Source of the DNA: Hyphomicrobiales bacterium
Lineage (GTDB): Bacteria; Pseudomonadota; Alphaproteobacteria; Rhizobiales; Rhizobiaceae
Assembly (NCBI GenBank): GCA_026400435.1
Contig: JAPLOZ010000092.1
Span: 34,435-98,434, forward strand
Length of the DNA: 64,000 bases
Reading direction: 5' to 3'
Made by a program: the position numbers and the translations under genes. Below the pieces are notes generated by a model. The model did no database searches. It saw nothing but the letters and a program-made list of their open reading frames with translations, and was not told where the DNA came from. How positions within the stretch are numbered: position 1 is the stretch's first letter; each line of letters opens with the position of its first letter. This document shows positions 38,701 to 47,457 of the stretch, in pieces.

Positions 38701-39834
38701 TCAGGCGAGCAGCGCGCGCGCCTCCTTGGGGCCGAGCGCCGCCGGCCGCTCGCAGGTCGTCTGCATGGCGACGAATTTTCCGGTCTCGCCCGACTTTAGG
38801 ATCGCCGTCATCACGTCGACGGCATGCAGCGCGAGCTCCATCGAGCAGCGGTGCGGACGACCCGACTGGATGGCCAGCGCCATGTCGGACAGCCCGGCGG
38901 TGCGGTAGTTGGCCATCATGCCCTGGCTGTGCTTCTGGTTGGGCACCCCGAACGGGTGGTGCCAGGCCGGCAGTTTCTTCACGTCCTTGGCGCCCTGCGT
39001 GTAGCGAACCGTGCCGCCGAAGAAATTCGGGTCGGGCACATAGACTGTGCCCGCCTCGCCGTAGAGCTCCATCGGCGCGTGGCCGTTCTGCCAGACGTCC
39101 CAGCTCGTGCCGAGCGTTACCAACGCCCCGCTCTCGAACTTGAGCAGCGCGTGGATGGTGGTGGGAGTCTTCACCGGAACCTTCTCGCCGTTGCGCGGTC
39201 CGTTGGCGATGATGCGTTCCTTGCGCGGCGTCGACGACAGGGCCGCCACGCTGGCGACCGGACCGAGCAGCTGGATCAGGTTGGTGATGTAGTAAGGCCC
39301 GATGTCGAGCACAGGTCCGGCGCCGGGCAGGAAAAAGAAGTCCGGGTTGGGATGCCAGTGCTCCATGCCGCGCCCCATGACGTGGCACGTACCGCCGGTA
39401 ATCGCACCCAGCTTGCCGGTGTCGATCAGGTTGCGCACGAGCTGGTGGGAACCGCCGAGGAAGGTGTCCGGCGCCGAGCCGATGCGCAGCTTCTTCTTGC
39501 CCGCGCGCTTCTTGAGATCGAGCCCTTCCTTTACGGAAAGCACGAAGGGCTTCTCCGAATAGACGTGCTTGCCGGCATCGAGCGCTTGGCGCGAAATGTC
39601 GTAGTGCACCGCCGGGACCGTCAGGTTGACGACGATGTCGACGTCGCCGGCCTCAAGCAGGCCTTCGACGCTCAGCGCGCGGACGCCGTACTCCTTGGCC
39701 CTGGCTTTCGCGGCCGCCGGGTTGATGTCGGCGCAGGCTTTGACCTCGATGCCCTTGAACAGCGGGGCGAAGGTGAAATAGGTGGTTGAAATGTTGCCGC
39801 ATCCGATGATGCCGACACCAAGCTTGCGTGCCAT
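38701..39834 (-). CDS. Gfo/Idh/MocA family dehydrogenase
   Basis: A 377-residue NAD(P)-dependent dehydrogenase. Rossmann motif VGIIGCGNIS at the N-terminus, the EKP motif (YSEKPFVLS) that carries the catalytic Lys, and a C-terminal substrate domain (GPVLDIGPYYITNLIQLLGP). Such enzymes oxidise sugars, inositols or their derivatives. It is the last gene of the LacI-controlled sugar operon and lies 20 bp after the epimerase gene, so the two probably act on the imported sugar. The substrate cannot be named. Confidence 0.92.
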   Translation of the reverse strand: MARKLGVGIIGCGNISTTYFTFAPLFKGIEVKACADINPAAAKARAKEYGVRALSVEGLLEAGDVDIVVNLTVPAVHYDISRQALDAGKHVYSEKPFVLSVKEGLDLKKRAGKKKLRIGSAPDTFLGGSHQLVRNLIDTGKLGAITGGTCHVMGRGMEHWHPNPDFFFLPGAGPVLDIGPYYITNLIQLLGPVASVAALSSTPRKERIIANGPRNGEKVPVKTPTTIHALLKFESGALVTLGTSWDVWQNGHAPMELYGEAGTVYVPDPNFFGGTVRYTQGAKDVKKLPAWHHPFGVPNQKHSQGMMANYRTAGLSDMALAIQSGRPHRCSMELALHAVDVMTAILKSGETGKFVAMQTTCERPAALGPKEARALLA

Positions 39835-39854
39835 GTCGATTGCTCCTGATGCGT

Positions 39855-40604
39855 TCAGTACTTGCTGACAGACTCGATCGAGCGGCGCGCGAAGCGCTCG
39901 AAATCGTTCGGGTTGTCCTGTTCCATGATGAAATACTTAGCCGGCGTCTTCGAGCGCAGGGCAGGGACGAGCTTTGCCCAGTCGATCGTGCCGTGGCCGA
40001 CATCCGACCAGCCGTCCTCATCCTTGCCTTCGCCCGGCTTGGCGATGTCCTTGACGTGGACGGCGACCACGCGTTTGCCATGACGGTCGAGCCACGGCAA
40101 GGGGTCCGCGCCGCCGCGCACGATCCAGGCCACGTCCATCTCCCAGCCCACGTCGGGCGCGGCGGACAGGATGTGCTCCTGCGGTACGGAGCCGTCGGCG
40201 AGCGCCTTGAATTCGAAGTCGTGATTGTGCCACGCGAAGCCGTAGCCGCCCTTCTTCGCGCGCGCGCCGACGGCGGCGAGCCGCTCGCCAAATCCGCGCC
40301 AGCCTGCAGCCGAAGCTTGCGGCCGCGCTTCGGGATTGAGGTAGGGGCAGACCATCGTCGTTACGCCCAGCGCATCGGCGATTTTGTGCGCGCCGTCGAA
40401 ATCGGTCTCAAGCATGTCGATCGAAAAATGCGCGGTCGGCATCGACAGGCCGTTCTTGTCGAGTTCCTTGCGGAAGGCAGCCGGGTCCGCATAGACGCCG
40501 CCGAAGCCTTCAACTTCCTTGTAGCCGGCTTGCCCGAGCAGCTTCAGCACCTTGTCCCACGGCTGGAAGTTGCGGGCGCTGTAGAGCTGCATTGACCAGT
40601 TCAT
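39855..40604 (-). CDS. Sugar phosphate isomerase/epimerase (AP endonuclease 2-like TIM barrel)
   Basis: A 249-residue TIM barrel of the xylose isomerase-like family. Metal and catalytic positions are visible in FAWHNHDFEF, VGWEMDVAW and VAVHVKDIA, and in the final FIMEQDNP. These enzymes isomerise or epimerise keto-sugars and inositol derivatives, often feeding a Gfo/Idh/MocA dehydrogenase. It belongs to the sugar ABC operon and has AAAGGA before its ATG. The exact substrate is unknown. Confidence 0.9.
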   Translation of the reverse strand: MNWSMQLYSARNFQPWDKVLKLLGQAGYKEVEGFGGVYADPAAFRKELDKNGLSMPTAHFSIDMLETDFDGAHKIADALGVTTMVCPYLNPEARPQASAAGWRGFGERLAAVGARAKKGGYGFAWHNHDFEFKALADGSVPQEHILSAAPDVGWEMDVAWIVRGGADPLPWLDRHGKRVVAVHVKDIAKPGEGKDEDGWSDVGHGTIDWAKLVPALRSKTPAKYFIMEQDNPNDFERFARRSIESVSKY

Positions 40605-40678
40605 GTCGTTTTCCTTTCAGGATGCCGGGCGCTTGGGACGCCCGAAGTTTTCGAATTTCAAGATCGGCGTAATCCGTC

Positions 40679-41758
40679 CTATAGCCGCACGCCGGACGCA
40701 GCGTCGAACAAGGACGCGTTCATCGGGTCGAAGCCGACGCTGACCTGGTCGCCGGTGCGCGGAGCGCGTTCCGAGGAAACGCGGATCGTCAGGTTCTGGC
40801 CGCCGAGCCGGGTCCAGACCAGCGTGTCGGAACCCATCGGCTCGACGATCTCGACGGACGCCGCGGCCGAGAACGGCCAGTCATCGCCAGAGTTGATGCC
40901 GATATGCTCTGGCCGGATGCCGAAGACTGCGGCACCGGGGCGCGCATTTTCGAAGCGGTAGTTGTCGAGCGGGATGTCGATGCCCTCGGCCTTGAAGCGC
41001 GGCGCTCCGGTGTCCGTGCTCACCGCACCATCGAGGAAATTCATGCCCGGCGATCCGATAAAACCGGCTACGTAGCGGTTGACCGGACGTTTGTAAATTT
41101 CCTGCGGGTGGTCGAGCTGCTGGATCAGCCCGCCCTTCATGACCGCGATGCGATCCGCCAAGGTCATGGCCTCGATCTGGTCGTGGGTGACATAGATCAT
41201 CGTGTTGGCCAGCTTCTGGTGCAGCCGCTTGATCTCGACGCGCAGTTCCGAGCGCAGCTTGGCGTCGAGGTTGGAAAGCGGCTCGTCGAACAGGAACACG
41301 TCCACGTCGCGCACCAGCGCGCGGCCGATGGCGACGCGCTGCCGCTGGCCGCCGGAAAGCTGCGCGGGCTTGCGGTCAAGCAGCGGCTCGATCTGCAGGA
41401 TTTCGGCGGTGCGCGCGATGCGCCGTGCGATCTCGTCCCTCGCCACTCCGGCGTTCTTGAGGCCGAAGGTCAGGTTGCCCTTCACGGTCATCTGCGGATA
41501 GAGCGCGTAGGACTGGAACACCATGCCGATGCCGCGGTCCTTGGGCTCCTCCCAGGTGACGTTCTTGCCCTTGATGAAAATCTGGCCGTCCGAGACGTCG
41601 AGCAGGCCGGCGATGCAATTGAGCAGGGTCGACTTGCCGCAGCCCGACGGCCCCAGCAGCACGAGGAACTCGCCCTCCTCGATGTCCAGGTCGAGGTTCT
41701 TCAGCACCGGCACGGCGCCGAAATTCAGCGACAGGTTCCTGACGGCTACGCTCGGCAT
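40679..41758 (-). CDS. Sugar ABC transporter ATP-binding protein (UgpC/MsmK type)
   Basis: A 359-residue ATPase of the carbohydrate-1 (CUT1) class. Walker A GPSGCGKST, signature LSGGQRQRVAIGRAL, Walker B VFLFDEPLSNLD and the THDQIEAMTLAD switch are intact, and the C-terminal regulatory (TOBE/MalK-type) domain is present. It energises import through the two permeases encoded upstream. The stop of the upstream permease lies 9 bp before its start. Confidence 0.96.
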   Translation of the reverse strand: MPSVAVRNLSLNFGAVPVLKNLDLDIEEGEFLVLLGPSGCGKSTLLNCIAGLLDVSDGQIFIKGKNVTWEEPKDRGIGMVFQSYALYPQMTVKGNLTFGLKNAGVARDEIARRIARTAEILQIEPLLDRKPAQLSGGQRQRVAIGRALVRDVDVFLFDEPLSNLDAKLRSELRVEIKRLHQKLANTMIYVTHDQIEAMTLADRIAVMKGGLIQQLDHPQEIYKRPVNRYVAGFIGSPGMNFLDGAVSTDTGAPRFKAEGIDIPLDNYRFENARPGAAVFGIRPEHIGINSGDDWPFSAAASVEIVEPMGSDTLVWTRLGGQNLTIRVSSERAPRTGDQVSVGFDPMNASLFDAASGVRL

Positions 41759-41767
41759 GGCCCCGTC

Positions 41768-42709
41768 CTAACCCTTTACCGCGCCGGCGGCGATGCCGCG
41801 CACGAACAGTTTTCCGGAAACGAAATACACGATCAGCGGCACGAGGCCGGTAAGAATGGTCGCCGCCATGTTGACGTTGTACTCCTTCACGCCCTGCACT
41901 GAATTGACGATGTTGTTGAGCTGCACGGTCATCGGGTAGGTGTCGGGCTTGGTGTAGATCACGCCGAACAGGAAGTCGTTCCAGATGCCCGTGATCTGCA
42001 GGATTATGGCGACCACGAAGATCGGCAGCGCCATCGGCAGCATGATGACGAAATAGATGCGCCAGAAACCGGCGCCGTCGACGCGCGCCGCCTTGAACAG
42101 CTCTTCGGGCACCGAGGCGAAATAGTTGCGGAACAGCAGCGTCAGGATCGGCATGCCGAAGATGGAATGCACGATGATGAGACCCCAAAGCGTTCCGTAG
42201 AGGCCGATCTCCCGCAGCAGGATGACGATTGGGTAGATCATGACCTGGTAGGGAATGAAGGCGCCGACGATCAGGATCGTGAAGAACGTGTCGGCGCCCT
42301 TGAAGCGCCAGTTTGCCAGCGCATAGCCGTTCACCGAGGCGACGGCGATCGAGAAAATGACCGACGGCACGGTGATGCGCACCGAGTTCCAGAAGCCGCG
42401 GCTGAGCCCGTCGCAGTTCAACCCGGTGCAGGCCGTCGCCCACGCCTTGACCCACGGCTCGAAGGTGATCTCGACCGGCGGCGCGAAGATGTTGCCGAGG
42501 CGAATTTCCGGCATGCCCTTCAGCGAGGTCACGATCATCACGTAAAGCGGCACGAGGTAGTAGAGAGCGACGACGATGAGCGTGCCGTAAAGGAATATGT
42601 TGCGGCGCGACAGGGCGCGCCGCGGCCTTGCGCCGCGCGGGCCTTCGAGCGGTGCCCTGAAAGCATCGGCGCCAACGACCGCCGCGGCGAGCGTTCCGGG
42701 GTTGGACAT
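41768..42709 (-). CDS. Sugar ABC transporter permease (MalG-like)
   Basis: A 313-residue integral membrane subunit with six helices. The EAA loop that contacts the ATPase is LFKAARVDGAGFWRIYFVIMLP. The ATG at 42709 overlaps the upstream permease stop (ATGA); the longer ORF start 11 codons earlier is not needed. With the partner permease it forms the membrane channel. The segment MPEIRLGNIFAPPVEITFEPW is the usual periplasmic loop of CUT1 permeases. Confidence 0.95.
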   Translation of the reverse strand: MSNPGTLAAAVVGADAFRAPLEGPRGARPRRALSRRNIFLYGTLIVVALYYLVPLYVMIVTSLKGMPEIRLGNIFAPPVEITFEPWVKAWATACTGLNCDGLSRGFWNSVRITVPSVIFSIAVASVNGYALANWRFKGADTFFTILIVGAFIPYQVMIYPIVILLREIGLYGTLWGLIIVHSIFGMPILTLLFRNYFASVPEELFKAARVDGAGFWRIYFVIMLPMALPIFVVAIILQITGIWNDFLFGVIYTKPDTYPMTVQLNNIVNSVQGVKEYNVNMAATILTGLVPLIVYFVSGKLFVRGIAAGAVKG

Positions 42710-43608
42710 CAGCGCCTCCGCCCGAATTCGAGATAGGCCCACGGAACAACGACGATCGCCACCGTCACGAGCATCATGGTCGACGCGGCAAACCCCTGAC
42801 CCAGGTTCTGGGCGAGGAACATGTAGTCATAGACATATTTCGCCGGCACCTCCGACGCCCCTCCCGGTCCGCCGCTGGTCTGCGCCACGACGAGATCGTA
42901 GAGGCGAACGATGCCCGAGGCGATGATGACCAGCGTGGTGATGAAGACCGGACGCATCATCGGAATGACGATGAACATGTAGGTCTTCCACATCGGGATG
43001 CCGTCGACGCGCGCGGCTTTCCAGATGTCCTCGTCTATGCCGCGCAACCCTGCGAGCATGAGGCACATCACCAACCCGGTGCCCTGCCAGAGCCCGGCGA
43101 TCAGGATGCCGTAGATGACGATGCGCTGGTCGTAGAGCGGGTTGAAGGTGAAGCTTTCCCAGCCGGCATTGCGCACGAGGCGCTGGACGCCGAAATCAGG
43201 ATTGAGGATCCATTGCCAGGTCAGCCCGGTGACCACGAAGGAAAGCGCGAAGGGATAGAGGAAGATCGTCCTGAAGACGCCCTCGAACCGGATCTTCTGG
43301 TCGAGCAGCGCCGCGAGCAGGAAACCGATGACGAGCGAGAAGATCAGGGAAAGGACGCCGTAGACGAGCAGGTTCTCGATCGAGGTTAGCCAGCGTGGCG
43401 CCGACCACAGGCGTTCATACTGGTCGAGCCCGACGAATTTCAGGCGCGGCAGGAGCTTGGAGTTGGTGAAGGAGTAGAGAACCGTCCACAACGTGCCGCC
43501 CAGGAATACGAACAGCGCCGTGAGGATCATCGGAATCGAAGCGATCTTGGCGCTCAGGTTCCTGAACAGGCGGCTGGGGCGGCGGACCTCGTTCCCGCTG
43601 ATGCTCAT
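42709..43608 (-). CDS. Sugar ABC transporter permease (MalF/UgpA-like)
   Basis: A 299-residue membrane subunit with six helices. Its EAA loop is IWKAARVDGIPMWKTYMFIVIPM. It follows the binding-protein gene after a 67-bp gap that contains a strong stem-loop, and overlaps the next permease by 1 bp (ATGA). Together with the ATPase at 40679 it completes a CUT1 sugar importer resembling glucose/mannose (GtsA-type) systems; that substrate hint comes from the binding protein and is weak. Confidence 0.95.
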   Translation of the reverse strand: MSISGNEVRRPSRLFRNLSAKIASIPMILTALFVFLGGTLWTVLYSFTNSKLLPRLKFVGLDQYERLWSAPRWLTSIENLLVYGVLSLIFSLVIGFLLAALLDQKIRFEGVFRTIFLYPFALSFVVTGLTWQWILNPDFGVQRLVRNAGWESFTFNPLYDQRIVIYGILIAGLWQGTGLVMCLMLAGLRGIDEDIWKAARVDGIPMWKTYMFIVIPMMRPVFITTLVIIASGIVRLYDLVVAQTSGGPGGASEVPAKYVYDYMFLAQNLGQGFAASTMMLVTVAIVVVPWAYLEFGRRR

Positions 43609-43626
43609 CTTGGGCTCCGGCTGAAA

Positions 43627-43663
43627 ACGGACAGGCCGATCCGTTGCGGAAAGGCCTGTCCGT
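43627..43663 (-). other. Intercistronic stem-loop between binding protein and permease genes
   Basis: ACGGACAGGCC and GGCCTGTCCGT pair perfectly over 11 bp around a 15-base loop, itself holding CCG/CGG. Read on the minus strand it is followed by TTTT. Such structures stabilise the abundant binding-protein mRNA and lower expression of the permeases; as a full terminator its T-run is weak. Confidence 0.75.
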
Positions 43664-43675
43664 CTGGAGATGCTG

Positions 43676-44914
43676 TCAGTCGGCGGCCGCTATGATTGCA
43701 GCGTAGCGCTTCTGGGCTTCTTCCGGGGTCAGCGATGGCGTCTTGAAGAACTCGACGAACAGGTCGTTGAGCTGGTTGTTGGTGTCTTCCGTCATCAGCT
43801 GGTTGGTGTCGGGGATGATGTCGCCCTTGGCGAGGATGTCGAGCCCCTTCTTCATGCAGTCGTTGGCGGCCGACACGTCAACATCGCCACGCACCGGCAC
43901 GGAGCCCTTCTTCAGGTTGAAGGCAACCTGCGTGGCGGGGCTCAGCATGGTCGAGGCAAGCACTTCCTGCGCGGCTGTCTTGTCCGCGTCGTCGAGCTTC
44001 GGGAAGTAGAAGGAATCGCCGCCCGTCGAGATCAACTCGTTGACGCCAAGACCTGGCAGGCAGGTGTAATCCTTGCCGGCCACCTGGCCGGCGACCTGGA
44101 ACTCGCCCTGCGCCCAGTCGCCCATGATCTGGCCGCCAGCCTGGCCGGTGATGACCAGATTGGTCGCCTGGTTCCAGTCTTGCACGTTCGACTTCGCCGA
44201 CATCTTGCGGGCGTCGTCGGCAGCCTTGAACACCTTGGCGATCTCGGGTCCGGCCGCGACGTCGGCATCCTTGTCCTTGTACACCTTCAGGAAGATATCC
44301 TTGCCGGCGATGGCCGGGATGAGGACGTTGAAGGCGCCGGTCGTCTGCCAGGACTGGCCGCCGATCGCGAGCGGGATCTTACCCGCCTTCTCGAGTGCCG
44401 GGCCTGCCGCGACGAACTCGTCCCAGTTGGTAGGTACTGGCACGCCGGCGTCCTCGAACGCCTTGTTGGACAGCCAGAGCCACTGCCACGAGTGAATGTT
44501 GACGGGGACGCAATAGACCTTGCCGTCCACCGTGCAGCCTTCAAGCAGGCTGGCCGGACGGATGAAGTCCTTCCAGTGCTCTTTCTCGGCAAGGTCGGTG
44601 AAGTCGCGCATCAGTCCCGCCTCGACCAGTTCCTCGGCCTGGCGGCCGGTGTTGAACTGTGTCGCGGCCATTGGCGATCCGCCCGTAATGCGGCTGACCA
44701 TGACCGGGCGGGCGGTGCTGCCGCCGCCGGCAATCGCGCCGTCGATCCATTTGTTGCCCGTGGCGTCGAACGCCTTGGCGAATTCCGCAACCGCGGCGGC
44801 CTCGCCACCCGACGTCCACCAATGCGTGACCTCAAGCTCGGCTGCGCCGGCCGGCGCGACGAAAGGCAGTGCGACCGTCGCGGCGAAGGCAGCGGTCAAA
44901 AGCTTATAACGCAT
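43676..44914 (-). CDS. Sugar ABC transporter periplasmic binding protein
   Basis: A 412-residue secreted binding protein. Signal peptide MRYKLLTAAFAATVALPFVAPAGAA, then a mature start LEVTHWWTSGGEAAAVAEF that resembles glucose/mannose-type (GtsA) binding proteins, and LLEGCTVDGKVYCVPVNIHSWQWLW. The ATG at 44914 was chosen because GGGAGGA is directly upstream and it starts the signal peptide; the ORF-track start is 22 codons earlier. The 18-bp operator lies 16 bp before the start. It is the first gene of the operon. Confidence 0.95.
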   Translation of the reverse strand: MRYKLLTAAFAATVALPFVAPAGAAELEVTHWWTSGGEAAAVAEFAKAFDATGNKWIDGAIAGGGSTARPVMVSRITGGSPMAATQFNTGRQAEELVEAGLMRDFTDLAEKEHWKDFIRPASLLEGCTVDGKVYCVPVNIHSWQWLWLSNKAFEDAGVPVPTNWDEFVAAGPALEKAGKIPLAIGGQSWQTTGAFNVLIPAIAGKDIFLKVYKDKDADVAAGPEIAKVFKAADDARKMSAKSNVQDWNQATNLVITGQAGGQIMGDWAQGEFQVAGQVAGKDYTCLPGLGVNELISTGGDSFYFPKLDDADKTAAQEVLASTMLSPATQVAFNLKKGSVPVRGDVDVSAANDCMKKGLDILAKGDIIPDTNQLMTEDTNNQLNDLFVEFFKTPSLTPEEAQKRYAAIIAAAD

Positions 44915-44929
44915 GTAGTTCCTCCCGAA

Positions 44930-44947
44930 ATCTGAAACGTTACAGAT
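44930..44947 (-). promoter_or_regulatory. LacI-type operator in front of the sugar ABC operon
   Basis: ATCTGAAACGTTACAGAT is an 18-bp palindrome with one mismatched base pair (A/A at positions 6 and 13) and the central AACGTT typical of LacI-family sites. It begins 16 bp before the binding-protein start, so a bound repressor would cover the promoter or the transcript start. Confidence 0.8.
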
Positions 44948-45052
44948 TGAGAGGATACGGCAGCCACCGGACTTAGGCAATGCTCCTTAGGTCGGATGCG
45001 TGGATTTTTCCGGACGCCGAATTTATTAGCTGACGCCCGGATTGGTTGCGCG

Positions 45053-45078
45053 GCACTGCAGCAAGCCTGCTGCAGTGC
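45053..45078. other. Perfect inverted repeat in the LacI/ABC intergenic region
   Basis: GCACTGCAGCA and TGCTGCAGTGC pair over 11 bp around AGCC. There is no T-run on either strand, so it is not an obvious terminator. The 396-bp region (44915-45310) holds no gene; apart from this repeat, CAGAC-AATC-GTCTG near 45101 and the two operators, I see only GC-rich sequence. Confidence 0.6.
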
Positions 45079-45216
45079 AACAAGAACAAAGCAATTCCCC
45101 AGACAATCGTCTGATTCCATTGGTGCTGCAATGCGGCAAGGGGCGGTATGCCGGGCGGCCCGCCGGCCAACCTGCGCGCATCCCTGTCGGGGCCAGGCCG
45201 AAGCAGACCACGCTGG

Positions 45217-45234
45217 AGCTGTAACGTTACAGCT
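45217..45234 (+). promoter_or_regulatory. Perfect LacI-type operator in front of the regulator gene
   Basis: AGCTGTAACGTTACAGCT is a perfect 18-bp palindrome sharing the CTG[T/A]AACGTTACAG core with the site at 44930. It lies 76 bp before the LacI start codon, suggesting autoregulation. Confidence 0.85.
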
Positions 45235-45310
45235 TGCGCAAAAATGTCTTGAGGTTCACACTGTTGCCGGTTGCCGTCGCGTCCGAAAAGCACGATGTAG
45301 GGGCAGGGAC

Positions 45311-46375
45311 ATGGACGAGCCTGCAGATACCGTGAAACAACAGATCGCCGCGGCGGAACCGCTCTCGGGGGCTCTCGGTCGCCCGACGCTGAAGACGATC
45401 GCCTTCATGACCGGGCTTGGCGTTACCACCGTCTCGCGGGCGCTGAAGGATGCGCCGGAAATTGGCGAGGAAACGCGCCGCCGCGTGCAGCTTGTCGCCC
45501 GGCAGGTTGGCTACCGGCCCAACCGCGCCGGCGTGCGCCTGAGGACAGGCAAGACCAACGTCATCAGCCTTGTGCTCAATACCGAGGAGCAGATCGGCGG
45601 CTTCGTTTCGGACATGATCTACGGCATTTCGGAACATCTCGCGCAAACGCCCTATCACCTGATCGTGACGCCCTACTCGCGAAACAACGACCCGCTGGAG
45701 CCGGTGCGCTACGTGGTGGAGACGGGTTCGGCGGACGGCATCATCATCTCGCGCACCGAACCCGACGACAAGCGCGTGCGCTACATGCTGGAGCGCGGTT
45801 TTCCGTTTGTCACCCACGGGAGAACCGAGGTCGACACGGGCCACGCTTTCCACGACTTCGACAACTACGCCTTTGCCCGCGACGCCGTCAGGAAGCTCGC
45901 CGAGCTGGGTCGCAGGCGGCTGGCGCTGCTCGGGCCGCCGTCCACGCTCTCCTACCATCATCACATGCGCAACGGCTTCCTCGACACCATGGGCGAGCTG
46001 GGCTTTGCGGAAATGCCGTTCAACGCCGTCACCGTGGATCACTCGATCGAGCAGATCCGCGCCCGCACCCTGCAGCTGATGCAGCGGCCCAATCGTCCGG
46101 ACGGCATCGTCAGCGGGGCTGGCGGGGCGACCTTCGCGCTTGTCGCGGGCATCGAGGATGCCGGGCTCAGGGTGGGCAGGGACGTCGAGATCGTGTCCAA
46201 GCAGTCGGCCAAGCTGCTGCACATGTTCCGCCCGGAGATCCATGTCGTCAACGAGGACGTCCGCAAGGCCGGCCGTGAACTGGCGCGCTCCATCATCGCA
46301 CTCATCGGCGGCGCGCCCGCCGCCTCGCTGCAAAGCCTCAGCCAGCCCGGTCCGGTGCTGGCAAGAGGGGAGTAG
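45311..46375 (+). CDS. LacI-family transcriptional regulator
   Basis: A 354-residue repressor. The N-terminal HTH has PTLKTIAFMTGLGVTTVSRALKDAP, followed by the periplasmic-binding-like sensor domain (NVISLVLNTEEQIGGFVSDMIYGI, ADGIIISRTEPDDKRV, GIVSGAGGATFALVAGIEDAGL). The ATG at 45311 starts the regulator; the ORF-track start 105 codons upstream runs through the promoter region. It is divergent from the sugar ABC operon, and the two matching operators support direct control of both. Its 3' end overlaps the converging WYL gene by 38 bp. Confidence 0.95.
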   Translation: MDEPADTVKQQIAAAEPLSGALGRPTLKTIAFMTGLGVTTVSRALKDAPEIGEETRRRVQLVARQVGYRPNRAGVRLRTGKTNVISLVLNTEEQIGGFVSDMIYGISEHLAQTPYHLIVTPYSRNNDPLEPVRYVVETGSADGIIISRTEPDDKRVRYMLERGFPFVTHGRTEVDTGHAFHDFDNYAFARDAVRKLAELGRRRLALLGPPSTLSYHHHMRNGFLDTMGELGFAEMPFNAVTVDHSIEQIRARTLQLMQRPNRPDGIVSGAGGATFALVAGIEDAGLRVGRDVEIVSKQSAKLLHMFRPEIHVVNEDVRKAGRELARSIIALIGGAPAASLQSLSQPGPVLARGE

Positions 46376-47111
46376 GATCGCGCGAAGCCGGATCGGCCTT
46401 CAGCGCACTGAGCTTCGAGTGCTCCAGCGCCAAAGAGTCGGAGAATCGCTTTCCAGCCTCCTGCCGGAATGTCCGCCCGAGATCGCTTGCGCTGTCGATG
46501 CGGTCGAGCCGGAGATGCCGAAAATCCTGAGATCGCTCACACCAGATCGTCAACAGCCAGCTCTCGTCAAAGGCCGTCAGCCCCAGGGGACGGGCCTCCC
46601 GTGAGGAGCGCACACCGACAAGGTTGACATACCCGATCCGGAGCATTCTGCGCTTTCTGATCGCGTCACGCAGATCATCATGAAGCGAGCTTGCCTTGAC
46701 TGACGAGGCCACGGTGCTCGGTCCCGCTTCCAGTGGCGTCGAAAACAGGTCCTGGCGCGCCTTGGGATCCAGTGTCGACGAGATTTTCGCCGCGACGCGC
46801 CCCGCGGCATGCGACAAGCGTTCACCGGATCGTTCAGCGACTAGACGCATGCCGAGAGCGACCGCATCCAGCTCGTCCGCTTCGAGGCGCAGAGACGGCA
46901 TAAAATAGCCGCGCTCCATCAGGTAGCCAATTCCGCCCTCTCCGCGGATCGGCGCTCCCATTCCCTGCAAATCCGCAATATCGCGATAGATCGATCTTAC
47001 GGAGACGCCGGTGAGCTGAGCGAGGTCGCGCGCCGTCACGGGGGTCATTCGGGCTCGGAGATGGTCCATGAGAGTAAAGAGCCGAAACAGACGCAAGAAG
47101 CCACACTCCAC
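46338..47111 (-). CDS. WYL-domain transcriptional regulator (YafY-type)
   Basis: A 257-residue regulator with an N-terminal HTH_11 domain (RDLAQLTGVSVRSIYRDIADLQGMGAPI) and a C-terminal WYL domain (RMLRIGYVNLVGVRSSREARPLGLTAFDESWLLTIWCER). WYL domains sense nucleotides or small ligands. The start is uncertain: GTG at 47111, TTG at 47096 or ATG at 47069. It is divergent from the SnoaL protein gene, its likely target. Confidence 0.88.
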   Translation of the reverse strand: MECGFLRLFRLFTLMDHLRARMTPVTARDLAQLTGVSVRSIYRDIADLQGMGAPIRGEGGIGYLMERGYFMPSLRLEADELDAVALGMRLVAERSGERLSHAAGRVAAKISSTLDPKARQDLFSTPLEAGPSTVASSVKASSLHDDLRDAIRKRRMLRIGYVNLVGVRSSREARPLGLTAFDESWLLTIWCERSQDFRHLRLDRIDSASDLGRTFRQEAGKRFSDSLALEHSKLSALKADPASRDPTPLLPAPDRAG

Positions 47112-47172
47112 TGACGGAAACTGTCACTGACCTTGGTCACATAGCATGCTTTCCAACCGGACCGGAGGACCA

Positions 47173-47457
47173 ATGAGAGGACTGATCTTGGCCGTGGCCG
47201 CCACTCTGTGGTGCGCAAACTCTAACGCACATGTCGCAGGAGGACAGACAAATGGACGAAAACAACATCATCCGCACGATCGAAACCATGACCGGCGCGT
47301 TCGCGAAGGGCGACATCGACGCAGTCATGTCCACCTACGAGAAGGGAGCGGTCGTCGTTGGCGCACCGGGCATGAACGTCACTGGCGACTTGGCGCTGCG
47401 CCGGATGTTTTCCGACTTCGTAGCCGCCGGAGCGACGTTCGCTTACGGCCGACATGA
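47173..47457 (+). other. Leader-like open frame with own ribosome site, possible frameshift remnant
   Basis: An ATG with GGAGG four bases upstream opens MRGLILAVAATLWCANSNAH, which looks like a signal peptide, and then continues out of frame into the SnoaL gene until 47457. The following SnoaL frame is one base out of register. Either a signal peptide once fused to the SnoaL protein was lost by a one-base insertion, or it is a short leader peptide. The part beyond about 47250 looks like an overlapping shadow. Confidence 0.35.

Noticed and set aside
36677-39388. A 903-codon minus-strand open frame across cyaC and the dehydrogenase gene
   Set aside because: It spans two well-supported genes on both strands, has no ribosome site, and its composition is a shadow pattern.
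41376-42749. A 457-codon minus-strand frame overlapping the ABC ATPase and permease genes
   Set aside because: The two ABC genes have complete family motifs and ATGA coupling; this frame is their alternate-frame shadow.
45053-45078. The 11-bp hairpin as a terminator for the LacI or ABC transcript
   Set aside because: There is no T-run on either strand and no gene ends there; kept only as an unexplained inverted repeat.
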